A stretch of DNA of 64,000 nucleotides from contig NZ_UGYM01000002.1 in the NCBI RefSeq assembly GCF_900456975.1, positions 4,340,001-4,404,000 of the forward strand, in the 5' to 3' direction. Below, piece by piece: positions 21,499 through 31,496 of the stretch. The stretch is from Shewanella baltica (lineage in GTDB: Bacteria; Pseudomonadota; Gammaproteobacteria; Enterobacterales; Shewanellaceae). A model generated the notes under the pieces. The model was not told the origin of the DNA and did not search any database. It saw only the letters and a program-made list of their open reading frames with translations. Each line of letters starts with the position of its first letter. Positions within the stretch are counted from its first letter, which is position 1. A program made the position numbers and the translations under genes.

Positions 21499-22000
21499 CT
21501 AAAAATTCACTCCCTTGCGGCACTGTCAGTAATAAACTGTAGCCTTTAGTCGTTGGCACTAACACTAACTGCGATTTATCTGTTATCGCCAGAAATGCTC
21601 TACCTTTTCCCTGCAAATTAAACCAGCCTAATTGAAACCCTGGCATGCCTATGCCGTTGGTTTTAAAGCTCGGCGTTAAATCTGCCTCTTGCTGCAAATC
21701 GACTATGCGCGCCTCGGCGGGCAATAAATCCGCGCGGGATAACTGCACTTTATAGAAGGGCACATCCACTGTGAGTTCAGCATCGGTTAACACTAACTCG
21801 GCACTATTGGATTGATAAAAAACCCATGAAAATCCGCCCATCATCACCAGCAATATGCCTAAACTCGCCGACTTCGCTATCTTTGGCATATTTTTTAGCC
21901 ATAACATCAGCAAGATACCCGCTAAACCGAGCAATAAGACGATAAAACTGAAGATAGAGGTCTGGGTGAAAGGGGCGAGTTCGAAGTATTGAGGACTCAT
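21467..22000 (-). CDS. Membrane protein with bacterial PH-like C-terminal domain
   Basis: No gene name recognised. The start is placed at the second ATG (22000, MSPQYFELAPFTQTS) because GGGAG then lies 9 nt upstream; the first ATG at 22009 touches that SD. The 177 residues contain two membrane helices (FSFIVLLLGLAGILLMLWL and ASLGILLVMMGGFSWVFYQ) and a soluble beta-rich part. Its LGWFNLQGKGRAFLAITDKS and VPTTKGYSLLLTVP resemble the bPH_5/PF10882-type PH domain. Orientation is convergent with rarD and tandem after argA; the role is unknown. Confidence 0.8.
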   Translation of the reverse strand: MSPQYFELAPFTQTSIFSFIVLLLGLAGILLMLWLKNMPKIAKSASLGILLVMMGGFSWVFYQSNSAELVLTDAELTVDVPFYKVQLSRADLLPAEARIVDLQQEADLTPSFKTNGIGMPGFQLGWFNLQGKGRAFLAITDKSQLVLVPTTKGYSLLLTVPQGSEFLAQLQKSSSLL

Positions 22001-22119
22001 TGGCAGCATCTCCCGTGCAGTGAAGCCTTAATCTGCCAACAAAGACATATTATGTCAACAAAAATGCCAGCGCTAATATGAGTACTAGGCTGGCATTGAG
22101 TGGATTGATTTAGAACGGC

Positions 22120-23439
22120 TTAGAGATCGAGCGCGAGAATTTTTGAACGACGTTGATAGTTATACAACTGCTTTTTCTTCTGTGGCAGCGCTTCAACATC
22201 TTCAATCACAAAACCATGCTCGAGGAACCAGTGAATGCTCCGAGTTGTCAGCGCAAACAAGCGTGAATAACCGCGGTTTCTGGCCTGATTGATAATGTTC
22301 TTCAGCAGTAAGCTCCCTCTGTCGGCATCGCGATAATCGGGATGCACCACCAAACAGGCAAACTCGCCCGCATTGTCCTCTTCAAAAGGATAGAGCGCAG
22401 CGCAACCAATCACTAAACCATCACGCTCAATCAGCATGAACTGTTCGATTTCGATCTCAAGCTGCTCACGACTACGACGCACCAGAATGCCTTGTTCCTC
22501 CAATGGACGAATAAGGTTCAGTACACCGCCAATATCAGCGATCGACGCACAGCGTAAACGCTCGGCACTCTCAGTCACGATTTGCGTGCCTATCCCTTCG
22601 CGAGAAAACAGTTCCTGCAGCAAAGCGCCATCTTCGAGGTAGCTGACTAAGTGACAACGCGGTACGCCATTACGGCAAGCATCGATACTGGCTTTCAAAA
22701 AAGCCATAGTGCCTACGCAGGCAGAACCTTGCTCGGCCAGCTTGCTCATGATGTTTTGCGCATCGTTTGGCATCAATTCGGCAATCACGTCGCCATTGCG
22801 ATCGAGAATACCGTTCTGTGAGCTAAAACCGATCATCTTGTCGGCTTTGAGCTTGATCGCCACTTGGGTCGCGATTTCCTCGGCGGTTAAATTAAAGCTT
22901 TCACCGGTCACAGAAGCTGCAATCGGCCCCATCAACACGATGCAGTGATTATCTAACTGACGTTTTAAGCCTTGCACATCGATACGACGCACTCTGCCGC
23001 TTAAGCAAAAATCGATGCCGTTATCCACGCCTAATGGCTGGGCAATCACAAAGTTGCCGCTCACTAAGTTAATTTGCGCACCTTGCATCGGCGTATTGCT
23101 TAAGCTCATGGATAAACGCGCTGTGATATCAAATTGCAGTGCACCCGCAACTTGCTTGATCACTTTGAGCGAGTCTTCATCCGTAATACGCACGCCTTCG
23201 TGGTAGGCAGGTTCGATACCATTGACGGCTAATGCAGCATCAATCTGCGGCCTAGCGCCATATACCAACACCACTTTAATCCCTAAACTGTGCAGCAGGG
23301 CGACATCATTTAAGATGGCGCGGAAGTGATTCTGAGCCAAAGCTTCACCACCCAGCATGACCACAAAAGTTTTACCTCTGTGAGCATTAACATAGGGGGC
23401 AGAGTGACGAAATCCATCAACCAGTTCAGTGGTACGCAC
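22120..23439 (-). CDS. argA: ArgA, N-acetylglutamate synthase
   Basis: First step of arginine biosynthesis (Glu + acetyl-CoA), cytoplasmic and arginine-inhibited in the family. The 439 residues (E. coli 443) consist of an N-terminal amino-acid-kinase-like domain ([28 protein letters not shown]) and a C-terminal GNAT domain ([20 protein letters not shown], the acetyl-CoA loop). Two probable ARG boxes lie about 80 bp upstream. The gene stands alone on the minus strand. Confidence 0.96.
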   Translation of the reverse strand: MRTTELVDGFRHSAPYVNAHRGKTFVVMLGGEALAQNHFRAILNDVALLHSLGIKVVLVYGARPQIDAALAVNGIEPAYHEGVRITDEDSLKVIKQVAGALQFDITARLSMSLSNTPMQGAQINLVSGNFVIAQPLGVDNGIDFCLSGRVRRIDVQGLKRQLDNHCIVLMGPIAASVTGESFNLTAEEIATQVAIKLKADKMIGFSSQNGILDRNGDVIAELMPNDAQNIMSKLAEQGSACVGTMAFLKASIDACRNGVPRCHLVSYLEDGALLQELFSREGIGTQIVTESAERLRCASIADIGGVLNLIRPLEEQGILVRRSREQLEIEIEQFMLIERDGLVIGCAALYPFEEDNAGEFACLVVHPDYRDADRGSLLLKNIINQARNRGYSRLFALTTRSIHWFLEHGFVIEDVEALPQKKKQLYNYQRRSKILALDL

Positions 23440-23519
23440 GCGTTATTTACACCTCATTTTTGAGCTGGCAGCGTCACGATGACATGCCAGGAATGAATCG
23501 CTAACTTTCGCGTATGTTA

Positions 23520-23558
23520 TTGCATTTTAATTCACATATAAAGAATTTATTCTCACTA
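23520..23558. promoter_or_regulatory. Two tandem ArgR (ARG) boxes upstream of argA
   Basis: TTGCATTTTAATTCACAT (23520-23537) and AAGAATTTATTCTCACTA (23541-23558) are 18-bp ARG-box-like sequences 3 bp apart, a 21-bp centre-to-centre period as in E. coli ArgR operators. The first matches TGAATwwwwATTCA with one mismatch (TGCAT). The second is weaker, with about three. The remainder of the 23440-23716 gap shows nothing else I can name. Confidence 0.7.
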
Positions 23559-23716
23559 AAGCGCAGTTTTAATGATTTAAAGTGCTTAGAACTGCACTAT
23601 TTTATATTTTCAGCAAGTGTTCACACTTTTTTAACTTCACAGGGGATGATTCAGCGGCTTAAGTTTGCGAGGCAATTATCTCAACTTGATGACTAACTAC
23701 TAAAAAAAGCGCAAAA

Positions 23717-23742
23717 AAAAGCCCCTTAAATAAGGGGCTTTT
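23717..23742 (-). terminator. Terminator of rpmB-rpmG
   Basis: GCCCCTT / AAGGGGC stem with an AAAT loop flanked by A and T runs, 20 bp past the rpmG stop on the minus strand. Confidence 0.88.
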
Positions 23743-23762
23743 CTCGAAACAGTAACCAAGGA

Positions 23763-23936
23763 TTACTTGATTTTTGCTTCTTTGTAGATAACGTGCTGAC
23801 GAATAACTGGATCAAATTTTTTGATTTCCATTTTTTCAGGCATGTTACGCTTGTTTTTTTCAGTTGTGTAGAAGTGACCAGTTTTAGCTGTAGAAACTAA
23901 TTTGATCTTCTCACGATTACCTTTAGCTTTAGCCAT
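23763..23936 (-). CDS. rpmG: Ribosomal protein bL33
   Basis: Large-subunit protein of 57 residues, read directly from the minus strand: [20 protein letters not shown], then [20 protein letters not shown] and [17 protein letters not shown]. No zinc-ribbon cysteines are present, so this is the C-minus form. It follows rpmB by 6 bp and is terminated by the hairpin at 23717. It is too short to appear among longer predicted ORFs. Confidence 0.97.
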   Translation of the reverse strand: MAKAKGNREKIKLVSTAKTGHFYTTEKNKRNMPEKMEIKKFDPVIRQHVIYKEAKIK

Positions 23937-23942
23937 GATCTA

Positions 23943-24179
23943 TTATACCTTCTCGCCACGAGCACGAAGTTCAGCAACAACAACTTCGATACCTTTTTTG
24001 TCGATCAGACGAATACCTTTAGTAGATACACGTAACTGTACGAAACGCTTTTCTTCTTCTAACCAAAAACGGTGGTTTTGTAGGTTAGGTAAAAAACGAC
24101 GACGGGTCGCGTTTTTTGCGTGCGAACGGTTGTTACCAACCATCGGCTTCTTGCCAGTAACTTGGCATACTCTTGACAT
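23943..24179 (-). CDS. rpmB: Ribosomal protein bL28
   Basis: Large-subunit protein, 78 residues. The start is the ATG at 24179 ([23 protein letters not shown]); the longer in-frame extension crosses the promoter and is not credible. The typical continuation [20 protein letters not shown] is present. It forms the usual rpmB-rpmG pair behind a strong promoter at 24264-24292. Confidence 0.97.
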   Translation of the reverse strand: MSRVCQVTGKKPMVGNNRSHAKNATRRRFLPNLQNHRFWLEEEKRFVQLRVSTKGIRLIDKKGIEVVVAELRARGEKV

Positions 24180-24220
24180 GTCAATCTTCTCCAAAAACAA
24201 TTTTAACGCTCGAGCATTAA

Positions 24221-24251
24221 TGTGCCTCGTATGGCCGTCGCCCGAGGCACA
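24221..24251 (-). other. Leader hairpin of the rpmBG mRNA
   Basis: TGTGCCTCG (24221-24229) pairs perfectly with CGAGGCACA (24243-24251), 13-nt loop, located between the promoter and the rpmB start. No T-run follows. A ribosomal-protein autoregulatory site is possible but unproven. Confidence 0.65.
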
Positions 24252-24263
24252 AAGAGGGCGCAT

Positions 24264-24292
24264 TTTATACACGATCACAGAGTGAAGATCAA
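24264..24292 (-). promoter_or_regulatory. Promoter of rpmB-rpmG
   Basis: Minus-strand TTGATC (24287-24292) and TATAAA (24264-24269) with 17-bp spacing, followed by a GC-rich discriminator (GCGCCCTC). Such discriminators are typical of ppGpp-controlled ribosomal operons. Confidence 0.8.
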
Positions 24293-24300
24293 GTGTTAGA

Positions 24301-24978
24301 TTAATTAATCCAGCCTCGTTCTGCAAAAGAAACTATCTCTCGATCACCTACAACCATATGGTCCAATAAGGATACGTCTATGGTTGCTAACGCATTTTTT
24401 AATCGCTCAGTTATTCGTCGGTCAGCCTGACTGGGCTCGGCAATACCAGACGGATGATTATGACAAACTATAACTGCTGCGGCCTTTTTCTCCAGCACTA
24501 AGCTCACCACTTCACGTGGGTACACTGAGGCTGAGTCTATTGTACCGCGGAATAATTCGACAAATTGAATCACTCTATGCTGGCTATCCAGCAGTAAAAC
24601 TGCGAACACTTCATAGGAGCGATCTGCCAATTGTCTCATTAAATAGTCCCGAGTTAAATCGGGATTTGTTAAAACTTGACCTCTTTGCAGATTTTCCTGC
24701 GCTACACGCCGCGCTAATTCGGCCGCAGCTTGAAGCTGGGCGTATTTTACAGGTCCTACGCCCGGAAGTCGACACACCTGATTTCGAGGAGCACAAAGCA
24801 GGTTTCTGAGGCCGCCAAACTCGCTAATAAGCGACCTTGCAAGATCAACCGCGTTTAATCCCGCCAAACCGTTCCGCAATAATACCGCCAATAACTCCGC
24901 ATCCGACAGCTGCCCCGCCCCTTTTTGTAACAGTTTATCTCTGGGACCTTCCCCCTCGGGCCAATCTTTAATGCCCAT
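24301..24978 (-). CDS. radC: RadC-family JAMM/MPN protein
   Basis: Conserved protein of 225 residues with an N-terminal HhH-like region and a C-terminal metalloprotease-like JAMM fold. The motif [14 protein letters not shown] (about 173-186) has the JAMM His-x-His and Asp residues. The family carries a historical DNA-repair name, but its biochemical role is unsettled. Location just before the divergent coaBC-dut-slmA block matches E. coli (radC/yicR). Confidence 0.92.
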   Translation of the reverse strand: MGIKDWPEGEGPRDKLLQKGAGQLSDAELLAVLLRNGLAGLNAVDLARSLISEFGGLRNLLCAPRNQVCRLPGVGPVKYAQLQAAAELARRVAQENLQRGQVLTNPDLTRDYLMRQLADRSYEVFAVLLLDSQHRVIQFVELFRGTIDSASVYPREVVSLVLEKKAAAVIVCHNHPSGIAEPSQADRRITERLKNALATIDVSLLDHMVVGDREIVSFAERGWIN

Positions 24979-25103
24979 GCGACCTCCCTGTCATCTCACA
25001 TATTTTCACTTTACTGAGTATGGACGAGATTTTTTGAACTGGGAGAGTCACTAAAATTCACCGCTTTGTGATATTGTTGGCGGCATTATTTCTATCTCGG
25101 ATG

Positions 25104-26324
25104 ATGTCTGTGAGTCTGACAAATAAAAACGTCCTGCTGGGCATTGGCGGCGGTATTGCGGCCTATAAAAGTGCTGATTTAGTCCGTCGCTTAAAAGAGC
25201 GTGGCTTTGATGTGCGCGTGGTGATGAGCCAAAGTGCGATGGAATTTATCACGCCTTTGACGCTGCAAGCGTTATCTGGACATCCCGTTGCCTCAAGCCT
25301 ACTCGATCCTGCGGCAGAAGCAGCCATGGGCCACATCGAACTCGCTCGTTGGGCAGATCTCGTCATCATCGCCCCTGCAACCGCAAACCTATTGGCGCGG
25401 ATTAATGCCGGCATGGCCGATGAGCTGATCACCACCACTTGTCTTGCCACTGAGGCGCCTATCGCCCTGTGTCCGGCAATGAATCAGCAGATGTACCGTA
25501 ATCTGGCAACGCAGGCGAATTTAACCAGCCTGGCATCCCGCGGCTTTACCCTTTGGGGACCTGCAAGTGGCAGTCAGGCCTGTGGTGAAGTCGGCCCTGG
25601 TCGTATGCTAGAGCCATTAGACATCGCCGAACGGGCTACGCAGTTTTTTGCCACTCATGACGCCGTTGAACTTAAGCCACTCGCAGGACAGTCAATACTG
25701 ATTACCGCAGGGCCAACCCGTGAGGCAATTGATCCCGTCAGATACATTTCGAATCACAGTTCTGGAAAAATGGGCTTTGCCTTAGCCAAAGCCGCGGCAG
25801 ATATGGGCGCAACAGTCACCTTAGTCTCTGGCCCAGTGAATCTAAGCACCCCAGAAGGCGTGACCCGCATTGATGTTGAATCGGCGCAAAATATGCTTGA
25901 CGCTGTGATGGAACACGTTGATAAAAAAGATATTTTTATTGGCTGCGCCGCCGTTGCTGATTATCGCATTAGCGACATCGCAGCCTGTAAGATCAAAAAA
26001 TCGGCAGAAGAAATGCAACTTGCGCTGGTGAGGAATCCTGATATCTTAGCCACGGTTGCGAGCTTACCTAACCGTCCTTTTGTGGTGGGATTCGCCGCAG
26101 AAACCCATGATGTAGAAGCCTATGCGCGCGATAAACTCAAACGTAAAAACTTGAATATGATCGCCGCGAACGACGTTTCCGTTGCTGGTCTAGGCTTTAA
26201 TGCCGATGCCAATGCCCTGCGAGTGTTCTGGCCGCACGGCAGTCAAGACTTGCCTGCCACTGACAAACTCACGCTGGCGCGGCAATTACTTTCGTTGATA
26301 GTGAAAGAAAAAACAAATACATGA
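25104..26324 (+). CDS. coaBC: CoaBC (Dfp), phosphopantothenoylcysteine synthetase/decarboxylase
   Basis: Bifunctional coenzyme A biosynthesis enzyme. From the ATG at 25104 it has 406 residues, the E. coli length; an ATG directly before it (25101) and a longer frame exist and the SD is weak, so the exact start is uncertain. The N-terminal FMN decarboxylase ([37 protein letters not shown]) is followed by the CTP-using synthetase ([20 protein letters not shown] near residue 190, then KIKKS). The stop overlaps the dut ATG by 4 bp (ATGA). Confidence 0.94.
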   Translation: MSVSLTNKNVLLGIGGGIAAYKSADLVRRLKERGFDVRVVMSQSAMEFITPLTLQALSGHPVASSLLDPAAEAAMGHIELARWADLVIIAPATANLLARINAGMADELITTTCLATEAPIALCPAMNQQMYRNLATQANLTSLASRGFTLWGPASGSQACGEVGPGRMLEPLDIAERATQFFATHDAVELKPLAGQSILITAGPTREAIDPVRYISNHSSGKMGFALAKAAADMGATVTLVSGPVNLSTPEGVTRIDVESAQNMLDAVMEHVDKKDIFIGCAAVADYRISDIAACKIKKSAEEMQLALVRNPDILATVASLPNRPFVVGFAAETHDVEAYARDKLKRKNLNMIAANDVSVAGLGFNADANALRVFWPHGSQDLPATDKLTLARQLLSLIVKEKTNT

Positions 26325-26779
26325 AAACACCGATTGAATTAAAAATTCTCGACTCCCGTATCGGCTCAGAATTTCCTTTACCTGCCTACGCTACACCTGG
26401 CAGTGCAGGCATGGATCTTCGTGCCATGATCGACACGACTTTGACTATAGCACCGGGTGAAACCGTGCTTATTCCAACGGGGATTGCCATTCATGTTGCC
26501 GATCAAGGACTGGCTGCAGTGATTTTGCCGCGCTCAGGTCTTGGCCATAAACACGGTATCGTACTGGGGAATCTGGTCGGACTCATAGATTCAGATTACC
26601 AAGGACCCTTAATGGTGTCTTGCTGGAATCGTAGCGACAGTCCTTTTGCCTTAGAAATTGGCGATCGTCTCGCACAACTGGTGTTTGTTCCTGTAGTACA
26701 AGCACAATTCAAACTCGTTGATGAGTTCGACAGCTCAGATCGTGGTGAAGGCGGATTTGGCCATTCAGGCACTAAATAA
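26321..26779 (+). CDS. dut: Dut, dUTP pyrophosphatase
   Basis: Hydrolyses dUTP to dUMP, keeping uracil out of DNA and feeding dTMP synthesis. It has 152 residues, a homotrimer in the family. The five conserved motifs are visible: [40 protein letters not shown] and the C-terminal GEGGFGHSG arm. It is translationally coupled to coaBC (4-bp overlap) and lies 34 bp before slmA. Confidence 0.97.
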   Translation: MKTPIELKILDSRIGSEFPLPAYATPGSAGMDLRAMIDTTLTIAPGETVLIPTGIAIHVADQGLAAVILPRSGLGHKHGIVLGNLVGLIDSDYQGPLMVSCWNRSDSPFALEIGDRLAQLVFVPVVQAQFKLVDEFDSSDRGEGGFGHSGTK

Positions 26780-26813
26780 TCCCCTAAGTCGTTATTGAGC
26801 CAAGGATACTGCA

Positions 26814-27407
26814 ATGGCTGTAAGCCCAAAAATTAATCGTCGTGAACATATTTTGCAATGCCTAGCGCAAATGCTAGAAACCAACCCAGGACAAAGGATC
26901 ACCACAGCGAAACTGGCCTCAGAAGTCGGTGTATCGGAAGCCGCCCTATACCGTCACTTCCCGAGTAAAGCACGGATGTTCGAAGGCTTAATCGAATTTA
27001 TCGAAGAGTCGTTATTGTCGCGCATCAATTTAATCATGGATGACGAAAAAGACACCATGAAGCGCTGCCAACTCGTGCTGCAACTGTTACTGATCTTTGC
27101 CGAGCGTAACCCGGGTATTTCCCGCGTCCTCAATGGTGATGCGCTGCTAGGAGAAAACGAACGCCTGCGGAGCCGTATTAGTAACTTATTTGCCAAAATT
27201 GAAACCCAGTTAAAGCAAATTCTACGGGAAAAAACCCTGCGGGAAGGCAAAGGCTTCAACTTAGACGAAGCCATATTAGCCAATTTACTGTTAGCCTTTG
27301 CCGAAGGGCGAATCGCTCAATTTGTACGAAGTGAATTCAAACTCAAACCTACCACACACTTCGATGAACAGTGGCGTTTTATCCAACATCAGCTTTTACA
27401 AAGCTAA
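26814..27407 (+). CDS. slmA: SlmA, nucleoid occlusion factor
   Basis: TetR-fold DNA-binding protein that blocks FtsZ assembly over the nucleoid. It has 197 residues with the N-terminal HTH ([20 protein letters not shown], about 29-48) and a C-terminal helical domain ending [11 protein letters not shown]. Its place in coaBC-dut-slmA matches E. coli. A terminator follows at 27421. Confidence 0.96.
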   Translation: MAVSPKINRREHILQCLAQMLETNPGQRITTAKLASEVGVSEAALYRHFPSKARMFEGLIEFIEESLLSRINLIMDDEKDTMKRCQLVLQLLLIFAERNPGISRVLNGDALLGENERLRSRISNLFAKIETQLKQILREKTLREGKGFNLDEAILANLLLAFAEGRIAQFVRSEFKLKPTTHFDEQWRFIQHQLLQS

Positions 27408-27420
27408 TGATTTTTCAACA

Positions 27421-27450
27421 TAAAGGACGGTAACTATCGTCCTTTATTTT
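27421..27450 (+). terminator. Terminator after slmA
   Basis: TAAAGGACG (27421-27429) pairs with CGTCCTTTA (27438-27446), followed by TTTT. Confidence 0.85.
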
Positions 27451-27543
27451 TAACCTTCCCTTCTTGTCTCACTAGCACTTTTGTTTTATCCTCGAAAAAA
27501 CATTTTCAGAACAAAAAACACAATAAATTTACAAGGATGTCAG

Positions 27544-29532
27544 ATGAAACTCTTCCGATTAGCGACTTTAGCTACGCTTTGCTTGCCTATGCTGTCCCTA
27601 CATACTTTTGCAGCCGATACCACTGCAAGCAATACCTTATTGCTTGCACAGCAGTTCAGTAAAGGTGATGAATATTCAAATGTTAAAATATCTCCTACTG
27701 GTAAATACTTAAGTGCAATCACGAGTGTCGAGGGGAAAAATGTTCTCTTAGTCTTAGATGCTCAAACCAAAAAACTCCTTAATGCGATACGCTTTCCCAG
27801 TAACGCTCAAGTCGGCGACTATGAATGGGCCAATAATGAGCGACTGGTACTGGCGAAAGAATACCTAAAAGGCTGGAGAGATGTTCCGCAGTACTACGGA
27901 GAATTATTGGCCGTGAATGCCGATGGTTCACGAAAGGCTTATCTATTTGGCTTCGAAAGTGGCGAACAACAAACAGGTTCAAATATTAAGAAAAATACTG
28001 CAATAAATGCCACAGCATTTATTCTCGATCCTCTGCCAGATGATGAGCGCTATATGCTGGTCAACGCTATTCCATGGAATAACGAGAGCAGCCTGAATAT
28101 TGAATTAAAACAAGATGTATATCGAGTCGACCTGTTTACTGGGGTTCGTAAACGCATAACAGGAGCCCCGATAGGTCAAGCACGTTTTATGACAGATCAT
28201 GAGGGTGAAGTCCGCTTCGTTGCAGGTGAGGACAGTAAAAACATCACTAAAGTGTTCTACCGCAAAGACGGTGACTGGATAAATACCGACAAGCTAAACC
28301 TAGGCCTAACCGACTTTCAGCCACTTTCCTTCGCCGATGATAAAAATGCGATTTATGCCGCTGGTCGCTCTCAAGGCGAAACCTTAGGGGTTTACAAGAT
28401 TAATCTAGAAACGGGCGATAAGAGCGAGATTATTCAAGATAAAAACGTTGATCCCAGCAATTTTTGGATTAACGGCACCAATAAACAACTTTACGCCGTC
28501 GAGTTTGAAAATGGCTACCCAAGTTATGCCTTCGTCGATAATGAAGATTCGCACGCTAAATTACTAAAAGATCTGCTTGGTGCCCTCCCAGGCCATCAAG
28601 TCCGAATTGTTAGCGAAACCCGAGATGCTGAAAAACTCGTTGTAGTTGCATTTAACGATCGTAATCCTGGTGATTACTACATATTTGATACGAAAAAACT
28701 GAAACTTGAATATCTAGCAGCCGCTAAAAAATGGCTCGACCCAGAGCAAATGGCGGAGGTAAAACCCATCAGTTTCACCAGTCGTGATGGTAAAACAATC
28801 AACGGTTATTTAACGCTACCTTTCGGTAAAGAAGCTAAAAATCTGCCCTTAGTTGTCAATCCGCACGGTGGTCCACACGGTATCCGTGACTGGTGGGGCT
28901 TTGACCCGCAAAACCAATATCTAGCGAGCCAAGGCATAGCAGTTCTACAAGTCAACTTCCGTGGTTCTGGCGGGTATGGCGATCAATTTGAACGTGCAGG
29001 TTATCAAAAATGGGGCTCAGATATACAACACGATATCATCGACGGTACCCAATATGTCATTGACCAAGGTTTCGCCGATAAGGAGCGTATCTGTATCGTT
29101 GGCGGCAGTTTTGGTGGTTACAGCGCCTTGCAGAGCGCCGTACTTTCTCCAGATATGTTTAAATGCGCCATAGGTGTAGCTGGCGTATATGATCTTGAAT
29201 TGATGTTTAATGAAGGCGATGTTGCCAGTAGACGCTCAGGCACTAGCTACCTCAAAGAAGTTCTTGGCCAAGATAAAGCGGTACTCAAAGCAATGTCTCC
29301 TTCTGAAAATGTCGATAAACTCAAAGCAAACATACTATTGGTGCATGGTGGTGAAGATGATCGAGCGCCAATTGAGCAACTCGAATCCCTCGAAAAAGGC
29401 CTAAAAGCTCACAATTATCCTTACCAAAAACTGGTAATGGACAATGAAGGGCACGGTTTTTATAACGATGAGCATAGAGCGAAATATTATGAACAAATGC
29501 TCAGCTTCCTAAAAACTAATCTAAAACTTTAG
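27544..29532 (+). CDS. Secreted S9-family (prolyl-oligopeptidase-like) peptidase
   Basis: Serine peptidase of the DPP4/acylaminoacyl-peptidase type, probably periplasmic. The start is placed at the ATG at 27544: AAGGA lies about 9 nt upstream and it opens a signal peptide (MKLFRLATLATLCLPMLSLH, cleavage near TFAA). The 662 residues give an N-terminal beta-propeller-like region and a C-terminal alpha/beta-hydrolase. The triad is visible as GGSFGGYSA (Ser near 522), GGEDDRAP (Asp near 606) and NEGHGF (His near 637). It is inserted between slmA and pyrE relative to the E. coli order. Confidence 0.92.
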   Translation: MKLFRLATLATLCLPMLSLHTFAADTTASNTLLLAQQFSKGDEYSNVKISPTGKYLSAITSVEGKNVLLVLDAQTKKLLNAIRFPSNAQVGDYEWANNERLVLAKEYLKGWRDVPQYYGELLAVNADGSRKAYLFGFESGEQQTGSNIKKNTAINATAFILDPLPDDERYMLVNAIPWNNESSLNIELKQDVYRVDLFTGVRKRITGAPIGQARFMTDHEGEVRFVAGEDSKNITKVFYRKDGDWINTDKLNLGLTDFQPLSFADDKNAIYAAGRSQGETLGVYKINLETGDKSEIIQDKNVDPSNFWINGTNKQLYAVEFENGYPSYAFVDNEDSHAKLLKDLLGALPGHQVRIVSETRDAEKLVVVAFNDRNPGDYYIFDTKKLKLEYLAAAKKWLDPEQMAEVKPISFTSRDGKTINGYLTLPFGKEAKNLPLVVNPHGGPHGIRDWWGFDPQNQYLASQGIAVLQVNFRGSGGYGDQFERAGYQKWGSDIQHDIIDGTQYVIDQGFADKERICIVGGSFGGYSALQSAVLSPDMFKCAIGVAGVYDLELMFNEGDVASRRSGTSYLKEVLGQDKAVLKAMSPSENVDKLKANILLVHGGEDDRAPIEQLESLEKGLKAHNYPYQKLVMDNEGHGFYNDEHRAKYYEQMLSFLKTNLKL

Positions 29533-29589
29533 GATTGACTCAAACTTGCCGTCACTGCCAGTCTAAACTCGATTGGCAGTGGCTGATTT

Positions 29590-29623
29590 AAAGCCGATAT
29601 CCGATAAGGACTATCGGCTTTTT
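29590..29623 (+). terminator. Terminator after the S9 peptidase gene
   Basis: AAAGCCGATA pairs with TATCGGCTTT around a 12-nt loop, then TTT. It lies about 58 bp after the stop. Confidence 0.8.
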
Positions 29624-29802
29624 CATGTGGCTCATGAGCGTTTTTCGGTATGAATTATCTGCAATTCGCGTTATCCTCCTCCCCCTATTCTTGCCCTAGC
29701 GAGAATAACAATAATTTGTATCTGATGCTGAACAGCCCAAGTACCACTCGATGCTCAGCATAGGTTTTCTGTTATAGCCGCTACGACGTAGTGGAGGATA
29801 AG

Positions 29803-30453
29803 ATGGCATTAAGTGAAGCAGCAGTAAAAGTACAAGCCGCGTTATTAGAACGTGGACTTGAAACCCCAATGCTCCCAAGCGTTTACAGCAGTGAAGAACG
29901 TAAAGACAAGATTGAACATCATATGAAAGAAATCCTGACATTAATGTCATTGGATCTGTCAGACGATAGCCTTGCCGATACGCCGCGCCGCATTGCTAAA
30001 ATGTACGTCGATGAAATCTTCTCCGGCTTAGATTATGCGAACTTCCCTAAGATCACGGTTATCGACAATAAGATGGGCTTCGATGAAATGGTGCGAGTGC
30101 AAGACATTAGCCTCACCAGCACCTGCGAACACCATTTAGTGACGATCGATGGCACAGCGACCATAGCTTATCTACCACGCAAAAAAATCATTGGTTTATC
30201 AAAGATTAATCGTATCGTGCGTTTCTTTGCCCAACGTCCACAAGTGCAAGAGCGTTTGACTCAGCAAGTGTTAGTCGCGCTGCAGACCTTGCTCGAAACC
30301 AAAGACGTTGCGGTTAAAATGGATGCTGTGCATTACTGCGTCAAATCCCGTGGCGTGATGGACTCAACCAGTTCGACCACTACCACAGCGCTGGGCGGTA
30401 TTTTCAAGTCTAACCCTGCGACCCGCGCCGAGTTTTTGCATCAGTCGAAATAA
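29803..30453 (+). CDS. folE: FolE, GTP cyclohydrolase I
   Basis: Converts GTP to 7,8-dihydroneopterin triphosphate, the first step to tetrahydrofolate. The start is the ATG at 29803 ([14 protein letters not shown]), with GGAGG 5 nt before it; the GTG four codons upstream overlaps that SD. The 216 residues include the zinc site [10 protein letters not shown], the active-site segment [20 protein letters not shown] and the distal Cys in [10 protein letters not shown]. This is a canonical zinc-type FolE. It is convergent with pyrE across a strong bidirectional terminator. Confidence 0.96.
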
Positions 30454-30516
30454 GTGTATTGAAGCGTAACGTTATTTAAAGCGTGCCTAAATCAATAGCA
30501 ATCAATATAACTCAAC

Positions 30517-30558
30517 AAAAAACGCTGCGATTCCTTCTATAGAATCGCAGCGTTTTTT
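30517..30558. terminator. Bidirectional terminator between folE and pyrE
   Basis: Perfect 17-bp stem (30517-30533 with 30542-30558, core AACGCTGCGATTC) with A-run and T-run on the two sides. It separates convergent folE and pyrE. Confidence 0.93.
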
Positions 30559-30678
30559 GTTTTCATACCCACTCAATCAAACCTTTCTCGGCCTAGCTAA
30601 GGTCATTACCAGCTGATTAACTGATTTCACAAAGTTAGTGATAGCCACTTGATCAATACCAGCGGCTAAGCACTCGAT

Positions 30679-31320
30679 TTAAATGCCGTATTGCTCGCGG
30701 TACTGGCTTACAGCGGCAAGTTGCACTTCCATTCCAGGCTTTTCTGATAAATAGCTAATGAGGTCGGCAAGTTTAATGATCGCCACTATGCCACAGCCAA
30801 AATCACGCTCAACCTCTTGAATAGCCGATAACTCGCCCTTGCCTTTCTCTTGTCTATCTAAGGCGATCAACACACCGGCTAATTGTGCCTTATGGGCTTC
30901 GATGATTTCCATCGACTCACGAATTGCCGTACCGGCAGTGATCACGTCGTCTACCAACATAACGCGGCCTTTCAGCTCGCTTCCGACTAAGCTGCCACCT
31001 TCGCCGTGATCTTTTTTCTCTTTGCGGTTAAAGCAGTAAGGGATATCGATATCGTGGTGTTCACACAGGGCAACCGCCGTAGTGGTCGCAATCGGAATGC
31101 CTTTGTAAGCTGGGCCAAACAGCAAATCGTAATCAATGCCTGAATCCACTAACGCAGCGGCATAGAAACGGCCTAAACGCGCCAAGTCACGGCCAGTATT
31201 GAACAAACCCGCATTGAAGAAATAAGGACTGATACGACCCGATTTAAGGGTAAATTCGCCAAATCGCAACACCTGACGTTCTAGGGCAAATTCAATAAAC
31301 TCACGTTGATAGGCTTTCAC
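30679..31320 (-). CDS. pyrE: PyrE, orotate phosphoribosyltransferase
   Basis: Forms OMP from orotate and PRPP in pyrimidine synthesis. It has 213 residues. The PRPP-binding motif [16 protein letters not shown] (about 120-135) and the flexible-loop segment [11 protein letters not shown] (about 99-109) are intact. AAGGAG precedes the ATG by 5 nt. It is cotranscribed after rph through the attenuator at 31446-31484. Confidence 0.97.
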   Translation of the reverse strand: MKAYQREFIEFALERQVLRFGEFTLKSGRISPYFFNAGLFNTGRDLARLGRFYAAALVDSGIDYDLLFGPAYKGIPIATTTAVALCEHHDIDIPYCFNRKEKKDHGEGGSLVGSELKGRVMLVDDVITAGTAIRESMEIIEAHKAQLAGVLIALDRQEKGKGELSAIQEVERDFGCGIVAIIKLADLISYLSEKPGMEVQLAAVSQYREQYGI

Positions 31321-31445
31321 AATATCTCCTTACGTCTTTGTATTTTATTGGTTTTTATTAGGTAATGTTTTATTGGGTAACATTTAATTCGGTACAGGGC
31401 TTGTCTAACACTAGCATCTTGCTGCAGATAAAAAGTTGCAGCTAA

Positions 31446-31484
31446 TAAAAAGCCCCGCACTCTATAACATGACGGGGCTTTTTC
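31446..31484 (-). terminator. rph-pyrE intercistronic attenuator
   Basis: On the minus strand AAAAAGCCCCG pairs with CGGGGCTTTTT, 15-nt loop, followed by T-rich sequence. The stem starts about 13 nt after the rph stop codon (31497). The same geometry in E. coli couples rph translation to UTP-sensitive readthrough into pyrE. Nearby 31360-31390 carries a short imperfect tandem repeat (GGTAATGTTTTATT / GGGTAACATTTAATT) in the pyrE leader. Confidence 0.8.
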
Positions 31485-31496
31485 ATCACCACACTA

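Noticed and set aside
23902..24285. Plus-strand frame across rpmB
   Set aside because: Antisense shadow of rpmB and its leader; no SD and no family resemblance.
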